A stretch of DNA of 45,662 bases from positions 1 to 45,662 of the forward strand of contig NZ_QNFZ01000060.1 of assembly GCF_003313395.1 (NCBI RefSeq), given 5' to 3'. Each line of letters begins with the position of its first letter. The first letter of the stretch is position 1. The notes under the pieces are model-generated. The model did no database searches and was not told the DNA's origin. It was given only the letters and a program-made list of their open reading frames with translations. The position numbers and the translations under genes were made by a program. This stretch comes from Nonomuraea lactucae. Its GTDB lineage: Bacteria > Actinomycetota > Actinomycetes > Streptosporangiales > Streptosporangiaceae. Below, piece after piece: positions 1-7,586 of this stretch.

Positions 1-45
1 CGTTCGGGACGAAGAGGTCGTGGGTTCAAATCCCGCCACCCCGAC
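1..45 (+). repeat. attL core: 45-bp direct repeat
   Basis: Identical over 45 bp to 45193-45237 and in the same orientation. It covers the anticodon arm to the discriminator base plus one C. Identity stops at once on the right of each copy. Here the tRNA CCA and a terminator hairpin follow, while the other copy continues with AGAG. This is the standard footprint of tyrosine-integrase insertion into a tRNA 3' end. Confidence 0.93.
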
Positions 46-47
46 CA
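1..47 (+). tRNA. tRNA-Pro(CGG), 3' half (5' half outside window)
   Basis: The window opens inside a tRNA. Positions 3-9 form a seven-base anticodon loop with CGG at 5-7, 10-14 the 3' anticodon stem, 15-19 the variable loop, 20-36 the T arm (GTGGG, loop TTCAAAT, CCCGC) and 37-43 the acceptor strand CACCCCG. A discriminator A and an encoded CCA tail follow (45-47). The acceptor strand implies a 5' end of CGGGGTG, typical of bacterial tRNA-Pro. The 5' half must lie upstream of base 1. After integration the element supplies the 3' half, so the tRNA stays functional. Confidence 0.85.
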
Positions 48-55
48 GCCAGGTA

Positions 56-93
56 AGAGGCCCTTTTCGGAGAGATCCGGGAAGGGCTCTTTT
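56..93. terminator. Rho-independent terminator after tRNA-Pro, facing int
   Basis: Stem 56-65 pairs with 82-90 (AGAG-CCCTT against AAGGGCTCT, one bulged G), followed by a T run at 90-93. It ends tRNA-Pro on the plus strand. An A/T-rich flank lets it also serve the integrase operon arriving on the minus strand. Confidence 0.7.
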
Positions 94-124
94 CATGATC
101 ATGCGTCACCGATGCGTCAAGATC
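94..124 (+). repeat. Putative integrase arm-type sites, left end
   Basis: A 31-bp segment matches 45050-45080 at the other end of the element at 27 of 31 positions in the same orientation. Each copy contains two tandem 8-mers, ATGCGTCA here at 101-108 and 112-119, spaced 11 bp apart, about one helical turn. Its position just inside the att core and beside the int stop codon is where arm sites for a bivalent tyrosine integrase are expected. Confidence 0.65.
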
Positions 125-125
125 G

Positions 126-1343
126 CTAACTCGTGCGTCGGCTCCACGAAGCCGTCACCTTCTCGTGCGCATCCGGCGCCAGATGCGCATAACGCTGCGT
201 AGTCTCGAACGACTCATGCCCCAGCAGCGCCTGGACGTCGTACAACGGCACCCCATCCTGCACCAGTCTGCTCGCCGCGGTGTGCCGCGTGATCCTCGGC
301 GGGAACCGGCGGATTCGATGCGCCGGCGCATCGCAGATCTCGCCGCACTCCCCCTCGACGAACACATCCCCGTCCGCTGCCTCGCTCGGCGATCGGTGGC
401 CGCACAGCCGGGCCGCCTCAACTGCCGGGTACCAGACCCTGTTGCGGAAGTCTCCGTCGTCCACGGACCCGCCGCCCGGCGCGGTGAAGACCAGGGCCTC
501 GCGCGGCCGGCCTTGCATGAGCAGGCTCATCCGCTCCAGCGTCTGGGGAGGGATGGGCACGGTGCGGTTCGACTTCATCGACTTCGGGTACTCCCGGATG
601 CCGTCGCGGGTCGCCACCTCGACCACGGAGAGCTTCCCGCGTATCCAGTCGACGCGGTGGCCGTGGAGCCCGTAGACCTCCCCAGGGCGTAGCCCGACGT
701 CCATGCCGAGCTCTACCAGGGTGCGCCACTTCGGCCCATGCAGGCGCTCCAGGGCGGCGTACAGCGCGGCGATCTCATCGGGCTCATAGAAGTCGATCGC
801 TGTGGCGGACCGCTTGGGCAGCTCGAGGTCGAGGAACGGGTTGACGAGGACGATCGGCGGGTGCTCCTTCATCGCCGCCTTGTATAGGCCAGTCATGATG
901 TGGACGATGTCGTGAATCGTCGCGGCGCTGATGAACGGGATCTCGTCCGCGTCGTCGAATGCCGAGGCGGGCCGGCCTCGGTGGCGGGCGCGCCGGGTCT
1001 CCTGCAGGTCGCCCACCCATGCCTGTGCGTCGACGCGCTGGATGGCCTGCATCGGCCAGTCGCCCCACCGATCTTTGCAGTGGGTGTTCCAGAGGCTGGC
1101 GTTCTTGGCCTTGGTCGGGGCCTCGATGACGCGGGCGGCGGTGACGCGCTCGTGCCAGGCTTTCACCTTGATCTCGCCGGCCTTGGGGTCGCGGATGTCG
1201 CCCTGGTCGAACTGGGCCTCCAACGCCTTGGCCCACTTCTCGACCTTGGACTTCAGCTTGTTGGTCTTCGTGGTGCGTTTGCCGTTGGGCATGCGGACGG
1301 TGGCCTGGTAGAGGCCGCTCGGTAGGCGGCGGATGTAGGCCAT
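126..1343 (-). CDS. int: Tyrosine (site-specific) integrase
   Basis: 405 aa. It catalyses recombination between phage and chromosomal att sites in tRNA-Pro. Residues 1-50 form an AP2-like arm-binding domain (PSGLYQATV), about 60-165 a SAM-like core-binding domain, and the rest the catalytic domain. Visible catalytic residues are R219 (GLRPGE), a likely Lys at 257, R353 in RITRH, H376 (LLGHES) and the nucleophile Y385 (QRYAHL). The usual first His of the HxxR box is Arg (R350). The start is the ATG at 1343, preceded by GGAGG and overlapping the upstream stop as TGATG. An upstream in-frame extension to 1520 is only a shadow of the next gene. The gene ends against the left arm sites. Confidence 0.93.
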   Translation of the reverse strand: MAYIRRLPSGLYQATVRMPNGKRTTKTNKLKSKVEKWAKALEAQFDQGDIRDPKAGEIKVKAWHERVTAARVIEAPTKAKNASLWNTHCKDRWGDWPMQAIQRVDAQAWVGDLQETRRARHRGRPASAFDDADEIPFISAATIHDIVHIMTGLYKAAMKEHPPIVLVNPFLDLELPKRSATAIDFYEPDEIAALYAALERLHGPKWRTLVELGMDVGLRPGEVYGLHGHRVDWIRGKLSVVEVATRDGIREYPKSMKSNRTVPIPPQTLERMSLLMQGRPREALVFTAPGGGSVDDGDFRNRVWYPAVEAARLCGHRSPSEAADGDVFVEGECGEICDAPAHRIRRFPPRITRHTAASRLVQDGVPLYDVQALLGHESFETTQRYAHLAPDAHEKVTASWSRRTS

Positions 1344-1624
1344 CAGTCCTCCGCTCCGGCCAGCACTTCGATGAGGAGGCGCTCGAGGACCATGGCACGG
1401 TCCATGGTGATCAGGTTTTCGGGGATGTGGATGGAGAGACCGGCCGCGGTCCAGGTGAAGGTGGCGGTGGGGGCAGCGTGGGCCAGGCGCCGTGCGGCGA
1501 CCTCTGTGTTGTCCGCCCACCGCCGCGCTTCCCTACGGCTCGGGAACGTGCGTGAGCGGCGTGCGCGCCCCACCCTGACGGTTGCCTGCCAGCGGCCGGA
1601 CGGGGTCTTGCGCAGGGATGACAT
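1343..1624 (-). CDS. Stand-alone integrase arm-binding-domain-like protein
   Basis: 93 aa. Residues 1-45 (SLRKTPSGRWQATVRVG, then SRTFPSRREARRWADNTE) resemble the AP2-like arm DNA-binding domain at the N-terminus of phage integrases, including that of the adjacent integrase (IRRLPSGLYQATVRMPNG). No core-binding or catalytic domain follows. The remaining 45 residues look like a helical tail. The start has a good GGAGG site and the stop overlaps the int start as TGATG, so the two are translationally coupled. It may occupy arm sites and tune integration versus excision. That role is inferred; a degraded int duplication is the alternative. Confidence 0.7.
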   Translation of the reverse strand: MSSLRKTPSGRWQATVRVGRARRSRTFPSRREARRWADNTEVAARRLAHAAPTATFTWTAAGLSIHIPENLITMDRAMVLERLLIEVLAGAED

Positions 1625-1641
1625 GAGTTTCCTCCAGGGTG

Positions 1642-2040
1642 TCAGGCGGCCGGGACCGGGCCTTGGCCGATGATCGGCGCGTGGCGCATGATCGCTTGGA
1701 GCGCGGCGGTGCCGTGCGCCCCGAGCTGCTGTGTGATCTGGCGAGTGACGAGGTCGAAGGGCATGAACACGTTGACGGTTGCGCCTTCGATGTGGGCAGC
1801 GATCAGGTCGTCGCCGCCGAGGGTGTGATCGCGGTAGACACGGACGCGTGAGAGTGGGGCGATGCTGCCGACGTCGAGGATGCTGTCGCTGAGGCCCGCT
1901 ACGACGGGACCCAGGATCGGGTCCATCTGGGCCTGGTCGACGAGAACGTGGAGGTTCCCGGCCCGGGTGCGGTGGATGCAGATCGGCCCGTATGGGAGCC
2001 GATGGGATGGGAGCAGGCGATAGTGGACCGTTCCGTCCAT
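1642..2040 (-). CDS. Hypothetical protein of the int operon
   Basis: 132 aa, unrecognised. It is soluble, with alternating short hydrophobic stretches and no membrane segment, signal peptide or metal motif. The ribosome site before the ATG at 2040 is weak. It lies 17 bp upstream of the arm-domain gene and is probably the first gene of the leftward int transcript. Its place beside int suggests a role in lysogeny, but nothing in the sequence shows one. Confidence 0.6.
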   Translation of the reverse strand: MDGTVHYRLLPSHRLPYGPICIHRTRAGNLHVLVDQAQMDPILGPVVAGLSDSILDVGSIAPLSRVRVYRDHTLGGDDLIAAHIEGATVNVFMPFDLVTRQITQQLGAHGTAALQAIMRHAPIIGQGPVPAA

Positions 2041-2060
2041 TGGAGCATCACCGTGTCTTT

Positions 2061-2152
2061 CCGGGCGTTTTGCGTTTTCGAAGCTTCAGTGTGACGCCCG
2101 GGACAACGGAATGGTTGAAAATTCTTACGACAGGTAAGGGCACAGTCGCCCT
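2061..2152. promoter_or_regulatory. Putative int-operon control region with inverted repeats
   Basis: The gap between the repressor stop and the first int-operon gene holds an 8-bp inverted repeat (CCGGGCGT at 2061-2068, ACGCCCGG at 2094-2101) around AT-rich DNA. A short hairpin (AGGGC 2137-2141, GCCCT 2148-2152) lies just past the repressor stop. The first suits an operator or promoter of the int operon, the second a weak terminator. No confident -10/-35 pair was found. Confidence 0.3.
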
Positions 2153-2172
2153 ATGGCTAGATAGTCACTAGA

Positions 2173-2625
2173 TCAATCTTCTTGGTCCAATTCGCGGGCC
2201 ATGTCCTCGGCCCACTTGATGAGGCGTTGCCGCCGGCGCTCGGACAGCCCGGCCGGGACGTTGACCGTGACCCAGGTGCCCCCGCCTGTGTCCACGCGCA
2301 GTACGTCGCCGAGGTCCAGCCACTGGATGGCCGCCACTTTCTTGATCTCTTCGAGTCGTCGCCGGTAGTCGCTGTCGTCTCGCACTGACGCGTCTGTGGC
2401 CATTCCTGCTGCTAGTGCGCGCAATCGCCACATGTCGGGGACCCTGGGGACCTCGTTGGCGGCCAGGGCGGACAGGTAGGTGTGGAGCAGTCTGTGACCG
2501 GTTTGGGGGTCGACGCATTGCCTTGCCAGCTGGCGCGCGCTCAGCTCTGTTCGCTCCAGGTATGCCTGGACGTAGTCGCTGAGAGGGTGCTGGCTGGTGG
2601 TGCCGTTCATGTCTCGCGGCGGCAT
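2173..2625 (-). CDS. XRE-type HTH protein, candidate prophage repressor
   Basis: 150 aa. Residues 15-75 (LSDYVQAYLERTELSARQLARQC, then LHTYLSALAANEVPRVPDMWRLRALAAGM) follow the XRE-like fold seen in actinobacterial regulators. The C-terminal half is charged and may mediate oligomerisation. It is transcribed away from the Cro-like gene at 2880, with a 254-bp regulatory gap between, the usual layout of a lysogeny switch. The start could be the ATG at 2625 or at 2610 (MNGTT); neither has a strong ribosome site. The repressor role rests on position and fold. Confidence 0.65.
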   Translation of the reverse strand: MPPRDMNGTTSQHPLSDYVQAYLERTELSARQLARQCVDPQTGHRLLHTYLSALAANEVPRVPDMWRLRALAAGMATDASVRDDSDYRRRLEEIKKVAAIQWLDLGDVLRVDTGGGTWVTVNVPAGLSERRRQRLIKWAEDMARELDQED

Positions 2626-2879
2626 CAGTGGTCGCCTCTCGTTAGCCCTCGCCTGTACTGCTGACCTTGCCGTCTGACACGTCTGTTGGAGGAATCCGAC
2701 AGAGGTTCGCCTTACCTATGTAACCCGAGACTTGCTAGACAACAAGATGCGGCAATCAAACCAGATCTCCGGGGCTACATGAGGATGCATCTGGCCACCT
2801 AGTGGACAGGATTCGTTCAAAGGTCTAGGGTGTTGGAAAAATCTTCCAACGTCCCCCCAAGTCCACGGAGGTCTCCCGC
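2626..2879. promoter_or_regulatory. Divergent switch region with candidate operators
   Basis: 254 bp without a gene, more AT-rich than its surroundings, between the leftward repressor and the rightward Cro-like gene. Two dyads share the half-site TGTTGGA: 2684-2701 (TGTTGGA, 4-bp spacer, TCCGACA) and 2831-2850 (GTTGGAA, 5-bp spacer, TTCCAAC). The second lies 30 bp before the rightward start and would overlap that promoter. A possible leftward promoter (TTGTCT, 18 bp, TAGGTA on the minus strand) lies near 2710-2735. The dyads are directly visible; the operator role is inferred. Confidence 0.45.
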
Positions 2880-3320
2880 GTGTCACGGCGTCCCGAGATG
2901 GCCCTACGCAGCCGCGAGCTACTGCGCGAGCTGATGAAGGGCCGCCACGACACGGTCACCCTGGCGAAGCAGGTCGGCCTCACCAAGCAGGCCATCCAGC
3001 ACCTAACGTCCGGCCGCCGCACATCCTGCAGCCGAGGCACCGCCGAACTCCTGGCGGAAGCCCTCGGCGTCGAGGTCGGCACCCTTTTTTCGCATCCAGC
3101 GTCCGAAAATTCCAACACCAAGGAGCAGAAAGTGCTGCTCACCATCCCCGAGGCCGCGAAGGCGATGCGCGTCTCGCGGTCGCACGCCTACCGGCTCGTC
3201 GCCGACGGCGACCTGCCCATCATCGACGTCGGCCGCAAGTCCTCGAAGAAGCCCATGTCGCGCGTGCCCGTCGAGGCCATCCAGGCGTGGATCGCCAAGC
3301 GCGCCGCCGCTCAGTCCTGA
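2880..3320 (+). CDS. Cro-like XRE / excisionase-like HTH two-domain protein
   Basis: 146 aa, GTG start. Residues 7-70 are an XRE/Cro-type helix-turn-helix (VTLAKQVGLTKQAIQHLTSG, then GTAELLAEALGV). Residues 85-140 are a winged helix of the excisionase/MerR-like type (LTIPEAAKAMRVSRSHAYRLV, then RVPVEAIQAWI). Xis and Cro functions normally sit in separate genes. Joined here as the first rightward gene of the switch, the protein could repress the repressor promoter and also bend att-arm DNA for excision. The domain calls are fairly secure; the dual role is inferred. Confidence 0.75.
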   Translation: MSRRPEMALRSRELLRELMKGRHDTVTLAKQVGLTKQAIQHLTSGRRTSCSRGTAELLAEALGVEVGTLFSHPASENSNTKEQKVLLTIPEAAKAMRVSRSHAYRLVADGDLPIIDVGRKSSKKPMSRVPVEAIQAWIAKRAAAQS

Positions 3321-3395
3321 AACGCGGCGAGGCCCAGCCTGCCGGGGCCGGACCTCGCAGACCGCAATCCCCAACGAGAAAGGGACGCAAGTCTC

Positions 3396-3998
3396 ATGAC
3401 CATTATCGCAGATCAGCAGCAGATCGATCCCCACGCCATCCGCTACGCCGTTCACATCTGGCGCGGCGCCGCAAAGATCAGCAGCACCGAGCCGACCACC
3501 GGCCAGGCTGAGGCCCGCGACATGTTCCGCGCGCTGACGGTGTCCTTCCCCGACTCCGTACTCGTGGTCCAGGGTACGGACGGCGAGTGGAGGCCAGCCT
3601 CCGACGAGATGCTCGATCGGCTGGCCACGCACCGCGCCGCCCTCGCGCTGGCGGACATCGTCATCAAGGGCCCGGACGGCATCAACTGGTCTCTACGGGC
3701 GCACTCCCCCGGCGAGGTGGACGGCCACACCTTCAGCCGTGAGCGAGTGGAGGAGGTCGCGAACTTCCTCGGGGTGGACGTCACGGAGCGGGTGAACGGC
3801 GAGCACCTCACTGTGCGCGCGGAGGGCACGTACCGCGGCGTCCCCGTTGAGGTGTACTGCGTTACCCGCATCGAGCAGGCCAAGTGCGTCGAGTGCGGCG
3901 CTCGCGAGGGACTCGCCCAGCAGCGGGACCACCGCACGGACACCCTGGTGTGGCTGTGCGCGGACTGCCACCACGAGGCAACCGCGGACGGTGCGTGA
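3396..3998 (+). CDS. Early protein with C-terminal zinc ribbon
   Basis: 200 aa, preceded by GAAAGGGA at a good distance. The N-terminal two thirds are unrecognised. The C-terminus has two knuckles (CVECG near 164, CADCHHE near 188) around HRTDTLVWL, an HNH-like or zinc-ribbon arrangement. It is the first gene of the long overlapping early operon, and its stop overlaps the next start as TGATG. Nucleic-acid binding is likely; nothing more specific can be said. Confidence 0.65.
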   Translation: MTIIADQQQIDPHAIRYAVHIWRGAAKISSTEPTTGQAEARDMFRALTVSFPDSVLVVQGTDGEWRPASDEMLDRLATHRAALALADIVIKGPDGINWSLRAHSPGEVDGHTFSRERVEEVANFLGVDVTERVNGEHLTVRAEGTYRGVPVEVYCVTRIEQAKCVECGAREGLAQQRDHRTDTLVWLCADCHHEATADGA

Positions 3999-4213
3999 TG
4001 GTGGCCGTTGACCTGCACGCCTGCCAGATCGTCTCCACACCGGAGTGGAACGACGGCGAACCCGTCCGCGTCCAGGCCGTGCACCCGGTGTACGGCGGCC
4101 GGGTGGCGGTCCGCTACCAGGACGCCCGCTGCCGGTGCGCGGCGCAGGCGGTCGTGGTGCCGGTGGGGATGGAGCTGACGCTCATCTCCGGCGGCTGTAT
4201 CGGCGGTGCCTGA
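3998..4213 (+). CDS. Small hypothetical early protein
   Basis: 71 aa, start ATG at 3998 in a TGATG overlap with the preceding gene; its own stop overlaps the next start the same way. It is predicted as a compact beta-rich protein (VHPVYGGRVAVRYQDARCRC, then VVPVGMELTLI), with a CRC pair that could bind metal. No family is recognised. Its reality rests on the coupled start and stop and on GC-rich third positions. Confidence 0.6.
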   Translation: MVAVDLHACQIVSTPEWNDGEPVRVQAVHPVYGGRVAVRYQDARCRCAAQAVVVPVGMELTLISGGCIGGA

Positions 4214-5118
4214 TGCCGCTCATCACCTACGTCCCCAAGACCTTCAGGCGCTCCACCCTCGACATCATCGAGCGCGCCAACGCCATCTGCGCCGACTACG
4301 CCAGCCAGGGCTTCGACCTGACGCTCCGGCAGCTGTACTACCAGTTCGTCTCCCGCGACTGGATCGCCAACAAGCAGACCGAATACGACCGGCTCGGCTC
4401 CATCGTCAACGATGCCCGCCTGGCCGGCCTGCTCGACTGGAACTACATCGTCGACCGCACACGGAACCTTCGCTCGCTGGCGCACTGGGACAGCCCGGAG
4501 TCGATTGTGGATGCCGTCGCTCACCAGTACCGCACCGAACGATGGGCCAACCAGCCCACTCGCGTCGAGGTGTGGATCGAGAAGGATGCTCTCGTCGGCG
4601 TGATCGCCGGGGTCTGCCAGCGGTACGACGTCGACTACTTCTCCTGCCGGGGCTACACCTCCCAGTCGGAGATGTGGGGGGCGGCGCAACGCCTGAGTCG
4701 GTACGAGCGGAGCGGCCAGAAGACCGTCATCGTCCACCTCGGCGACCATGACCCGTCCGGCGTGGACATGACGAGGGATATCCGCGACCGCCTGGCTCTG
4801 TTCGGGGCGGACACCGACGTCGTACGCATCGCGCTCAACATGGACCAGGTCGAGGAGTACCAGCCGCCGCCCAACCCGGCCAAGCTGACCGACTCCCGCG
4901 CGTCCGGCTACATCGCCTCGCACGGGCGCTCGTCCTGGGAGCTCGACGCGCTCGACCCGACCACGCTGGCCCGCCTCATCGAGGACGAGATCTGGGCCTG
5001 GCGCGACCCAGAGCAGTGGGAACGGGACACCGCCGTCATGGAGCGTGAGCGGTCGCTGCTAACGGCCGTGTCGGAGCGCTGGTCGGACGTCGCTGAGTAC
5101 GTGGACGGTGCCCGATGA
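4213..5118 (+). CDS. Toprim-domain protein, Spo11/TopoVI-A-like
   Basis: 301 aa. The N-terminal region (LTLRQLYYQFVSRDWI, then DRLGSIVNDARLAGLLDW) resembles the winged-helix part of Spo11/topoisomerase VI A-like phage proteins. A Toprim core follows: glutamate in VWIEKDAL near residue 122, and the DxD-type motif in HLGDHDPSG near 180. Toprim domains bind Mg2+ and act in strand cleavage or rejoining. No Tyr is placed confidently as a nucleophile, so nuclease, primase-like or topoisomerase-like activity remain open. The start lies in a TGATG overlap and the end in an ATGA overlap. Confidence 0.7.
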   Translation: MPLITYVPKTFRRSTLDIIERANAICADYASQGFDLTLRQLYYQFVSRDWIANKQTEYDRLGSIVNDARLAGLLDWNYIVDRTRNLRSLAHWDSPESIVDAVAHQYRTERWANQPTRVEVWIEKDALVGVIAGVCQRYDVDYFSCRGYTSQSEMWGAAQRLSRYERSGQKTVIVHLGDHDPSGVDMTRDIRDRLALFGADTDVVRIALNMDQVEEYQPPPNPAKLTDSRASGYIASHGRSSWELDALDPTTLARLIEDEIWAWRDPEQWERDTAVMERERSLLTAVSERWSDVAEYVDGAR

Positions 5119-5291
5119 CCGCATCCGGGCCCGCCCGAGAGCTCCCCCAGATCGCGGCCGCCTGTCCCACCTGCAACGCACAGCCCGGCGACCTGTGCAC
5201 CAGCCACAGCGGCACCCGCGTCCGGCGCCACGACACGCACGTGACGCGCACTGCCGCCTGGCTGGACACCGAAGAGGACGGCGAGAAGTGA
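5115..5291 (+). CDS. Short zinc-finger protein
   Basis: 58 aa. The ATG at 5115 overlaps the Toprim gene stop as ATGA. The pattern is CPTCNAQPGDLC, then SHSGTRVRRHDTH: CxxC, a Pro-Gly turn, Cys, then His residues. This small zinc-finger type (CPxCxAxPGxxC...H) is common in actinophages and mycelial actinomycetes. It is probably a nucleic-acid-binding accessory. The stop overlaps the next GTG as GTGA. Confidence 0.7.
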   Translation: MTASGPARELPQIAAACPTCNAQPGDLCTSHSGTRVRRHDTHVTRTAAWLDTEEDGEK

Positions 5292-5488
5292 CCGGTCTGC
5301 TCACGCGTCTCCGCGCCCTGCACACCCGCCGTACCGCTGCCCTCGACGCCATCGCCAAGGCCGACGCCCAGGCGTGGCTCGCACCGTTCATCGACACCCC
5401 CGCCCCCACCCGGGCGGGGGCCCACCCCTACCGGCCGAAGGGCACCCGCAAGGGCGAGCTCACGGCCACCGAAACGAGCCGCGCATGA
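5288..5488 (+). CDS. Small hypothetical early protein
   Basis: 66 aa. The GTG start sits in a GTGA overlap with the zinc-finger gene, and the stop in an ATGA overlap with the exonuclease gene. The protein is basic and helical at the N-terminus (LLTRLRALHTRRTAALDAI), followed by a Pro-rich segment. No family is recognised. It is kept because both ends are coupled and the overlapping alternatives are weaker. Confidence 0.55.
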   Translation: MTGLLTRLRALHTRRTAALDAIAKADAQAWLAPFIDTPAPTRAGAHPYRPKGTRKGELTATETSRA

Positions 5489-6477
5489 CCACCACCACAC
5501 GAGCGGACTGCCCCACCTGCAAGACCCAGCAGCAGGTCAACAAGGACGGCACCATCCGCAAGCACACCCCCGCTGGCAACGCCATCCCCTGCCCGGGGAG
5601 CGGCGTGCCGGTCGGCACCGCCCGCATCCCCCGCCGCTCGACGGCCGGGTTCTACAAGTGCCACGTCACCGGCCAACTCCTCCGCTCCGTGACCACCATC
5701 CTCAACCAGGGGTCGCCCAAGGAAGCGCTCATCCACTGGGCCGGGCGACTCGTCGCCGAAACCGCAATGGAGCACCTACCCCAGCTCGTCCGCGCATCCC
5801 GCCACCCCGACACCGCCAAGGAGATGACGGACTGGCTCAAGCGCGCCCACACCCGCAAGAAAGAGGAACGCGGCGACCTCGGCACCACCGTCCACGCGCT
5901 GATCGAAGCCAAGGTGCTCGACACCCCAGTCCCCGACGCGATCGCGAACGACCCAGAACTGCGCCCGTACGTGGCCAACTTCGAACAGTTCGTCGCCGAC
6001 TGGCAGATCACCTTCACCGCCTCCGAGATGGTCGTCGCCGACTACGAGCACAAGTTCGCCGGCACCCTCGACTACCTCCTCCGCTCCCCGCTCCTCGCCG
6101 CCGAACTCGGCTGCCCGGCCGACATGGAGATCCCGGGCGATACGAAGACCGGTGGTGAGCTCGACAGCCGCACCTACGACGGCAACGTTCACGGCGTGTA
6201 CCCCGAGGCCGGCGTCCAGATGTCCGCCTACCGCAAGGCCAAGTACGGCTGGCTACGTGACGGCACGCGGGTGGAGATGCCGCCACGCCACGAGGTCGGC
6301 GTCGTCCTGCACCTGCGACCGGAGGGCTACCGCCTCTACCCGGTGCGCTGCGGCGACGACGTGTTCGAGGCCTTCACCTTCATCCGCCGCGTGGCGGAGT
6401 TCCAGACCGGCCCGGCCAAGAACATCGTCGGCCAGGCCCTCACTCTCAAGCGTTCCCAGGCCCGGGAGGTGGCCTGA
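5485..6477 (+). CDS. PD-(D/E)XK exonuclease, Cas4/RecB-like
   Basis: 330 aa. The N-terminus has a zinc-ribbon-like stretch (CPTCKTQQQ, then PCPGSG). The nuclease core shows the alpha-helical His motif (GTTVHALIEA, near 138), an acidic strand (EHKFAGTLDYL, near 190), the DTKTG motif carrying the [D/E]xK lysine near 220, and a Gln/Tyr helix (GVQMSAYRKA, near 242). This is the set found in Cas4-like and lambda-exonuclease-like phage enzymes that resect dsDNA for recombination. The Gp3-like gene follows after 2 bp. The start is the ATG at 5485; an upstream in-frame extension has no ribosome site. Confidence 0.85.
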   Translation: MTTTTRADCPTCKTQQQVNKDGTIRKHTPAGNAIPCPGSGVPVGTARIPRRSTAGFYKCHVTGQLLRSVTTILNQGSPKEALIHWAGRLVAETAMEHLPQLVRASRHPDTAKEMTDWLKRAHTRKKEERGDLGTTVHALIEAKVLDTPVPDAIANDPELRPYVANFEQFVADWQITFTASEMVVADYEHKFAGTLDYLLRSPLLAAELGCPADMEIPGDTKTGGELDSRTYDGNVHGVYPEAGVQMSAYRKAKYGWLRDGTRVEMPPRHEVGVVLHLRPEGYRLYPVRCGDDVFEAFTFIRRVAEFQTGPAKNIVGQALTLKRSQAREVA

Positions 6478-6479
6478 CC

Positions 6480-7586
6480 ATGCCCATCATCAACCTGCAG
6501 AAGCGCGCCCGCGAGCTCGGCCGCATCCGCATCGGCGAGGTCCAGCCCACCGCCCGCGGCGGCACTCGCCCGGCCAAGCTGGACCGGTTCCGGCTCACCA
6601 GCGCCTCCCGTGCGCTCCTGGACAAGGTGGCCAAGCTGTACGGCGGCGAGGTCCGCGAGTGGACCCCTGCCAACGGCGGACCCTCCGCATGGGAGGTCAT
6701 CACCGACGCCACCCGCCTGCCCATCCTCGTCCCGCCGCAGCCTGTCTCCCAGTGGTACGAGCTGTGGTCCGGCGGCGGCTGCAAGCGCCGCTGCGACGGC
6801 CAGACTGAGATCCTCTCGGACTCCTCGTGCCTGTGCGCCCAGGCAGACGAGATGCTGTGCAAGCCCACCACCCGGCTAAACGTCGTGCTGCGGGACGTCG
6901 AGGGCATTGGGGTCTTCAGGCTGGAGACCCACGGCTACTACGCCGCCGTCGAGCTTCCCGACGTGGCCGCCTTCCTCGCGCAGGCGGGCGGCTACGTCGC
7001 CGCGAACCTGTCGCTTGAGGAGCGGGTGGTCAAGCGGGACGGGGAGACCCGCCGGTTCATGGTCCCGACCATCGAGGTGGAGGGGCTGACCCCTGGCGAG
7101 CTGGTCGCCGGTGGTGGCCGGACTGCCATCGGGGCGGGTACAGCTCCCGCCGTCGCTGGCGCGAGCCGTACTGCAATCGAGGCGCCGCGCACGGACTACG
7201 AGGTGCTCATCGCCGCCGCCGGATCCCGTGACGACGTCGTCAAGATCTGGGAGCAGGCCAAGCAGGACCCCAACGCGGACGGCAAGCAGGTCGAGGCCGC
7301 GGCCAAGGCGCGCGTCGCCGAACTCCAGCAGCCCGCCCCGGCCGTCGAGCCCGCCCAGGAGGCGCCCGGCTCCGACGCCGAGCTGCTGTGGCAGCAGATC
7401 GTCTCCGCCTGGCCGCGCGGCATGACGGAACTGGCCAAGATATTCGAGGGAGCCATGGGCATCCACCACAAGGCCGCGGCCGAGAACGAACTGGCCGCGT
7501 TCCTCAAGCTGGTCAAGGCCGGCAAGTACAACGGCCTCGCCCCTGCCACCACTCCGGCGGGCGCCGAAGAGGCGGTGCCGTTCTGA
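6480..7586 (+). CDS. Gp3-like protein (often named recombination directionality factor)
   Basis: 368 aa. The N-terminal 200 residues (INLQKRARELGRIRIGEVQP, TRPAKLDRFRLTS, QWYELWSGGGCKRRCDG, GYYAAVELPDV) match, from memory, the actinophage family related to phiC31 Gp3. A Cys cluster (KRRCDG, SSCLCAQ, LCKP) suggests metal binding. The tail, from about 230, is Ala/Pro/Glu-rich and helical. phiC31 Gp3 switches a serine integrase, but this element uses a tyrosine integrase. Position behind an exonuclease suggests a broader DNA role such as ssDNA annealing. Family 0.7; function open. Confidence 0.65.
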   Translation: MPIINLQKRARELGRIRIGEVQPTARGGTRPAKLDRFRLTSASRALLDKVAKLYGGEVREWTPANGGPSAWEVITDATRLPILVPPQPVSQWYELWSGGGCKRRCDGQTEILSDSSCLCAQADEMLCKPTTRLNVVLRDVEGIGVFRLETHGYYAAVELPDVAAFLAQAGGYVAANLSLEERVVKRDGETRRFMVPTIEVEGLTPGELVAGGGRTAIGAGTAPAVAGASRTAIEAPRTDYEVLIAAAGSRDDVVKIWEQAKQDPNADGKQVEAAAKARVAELQQPAPAVEPAQEAPGSDAELLWQQIVSAWPRGMTELAKIFEGAMGIHHKAAAENELAAFLKLVKAGKYNGLAPATTPAGAEEAVPF

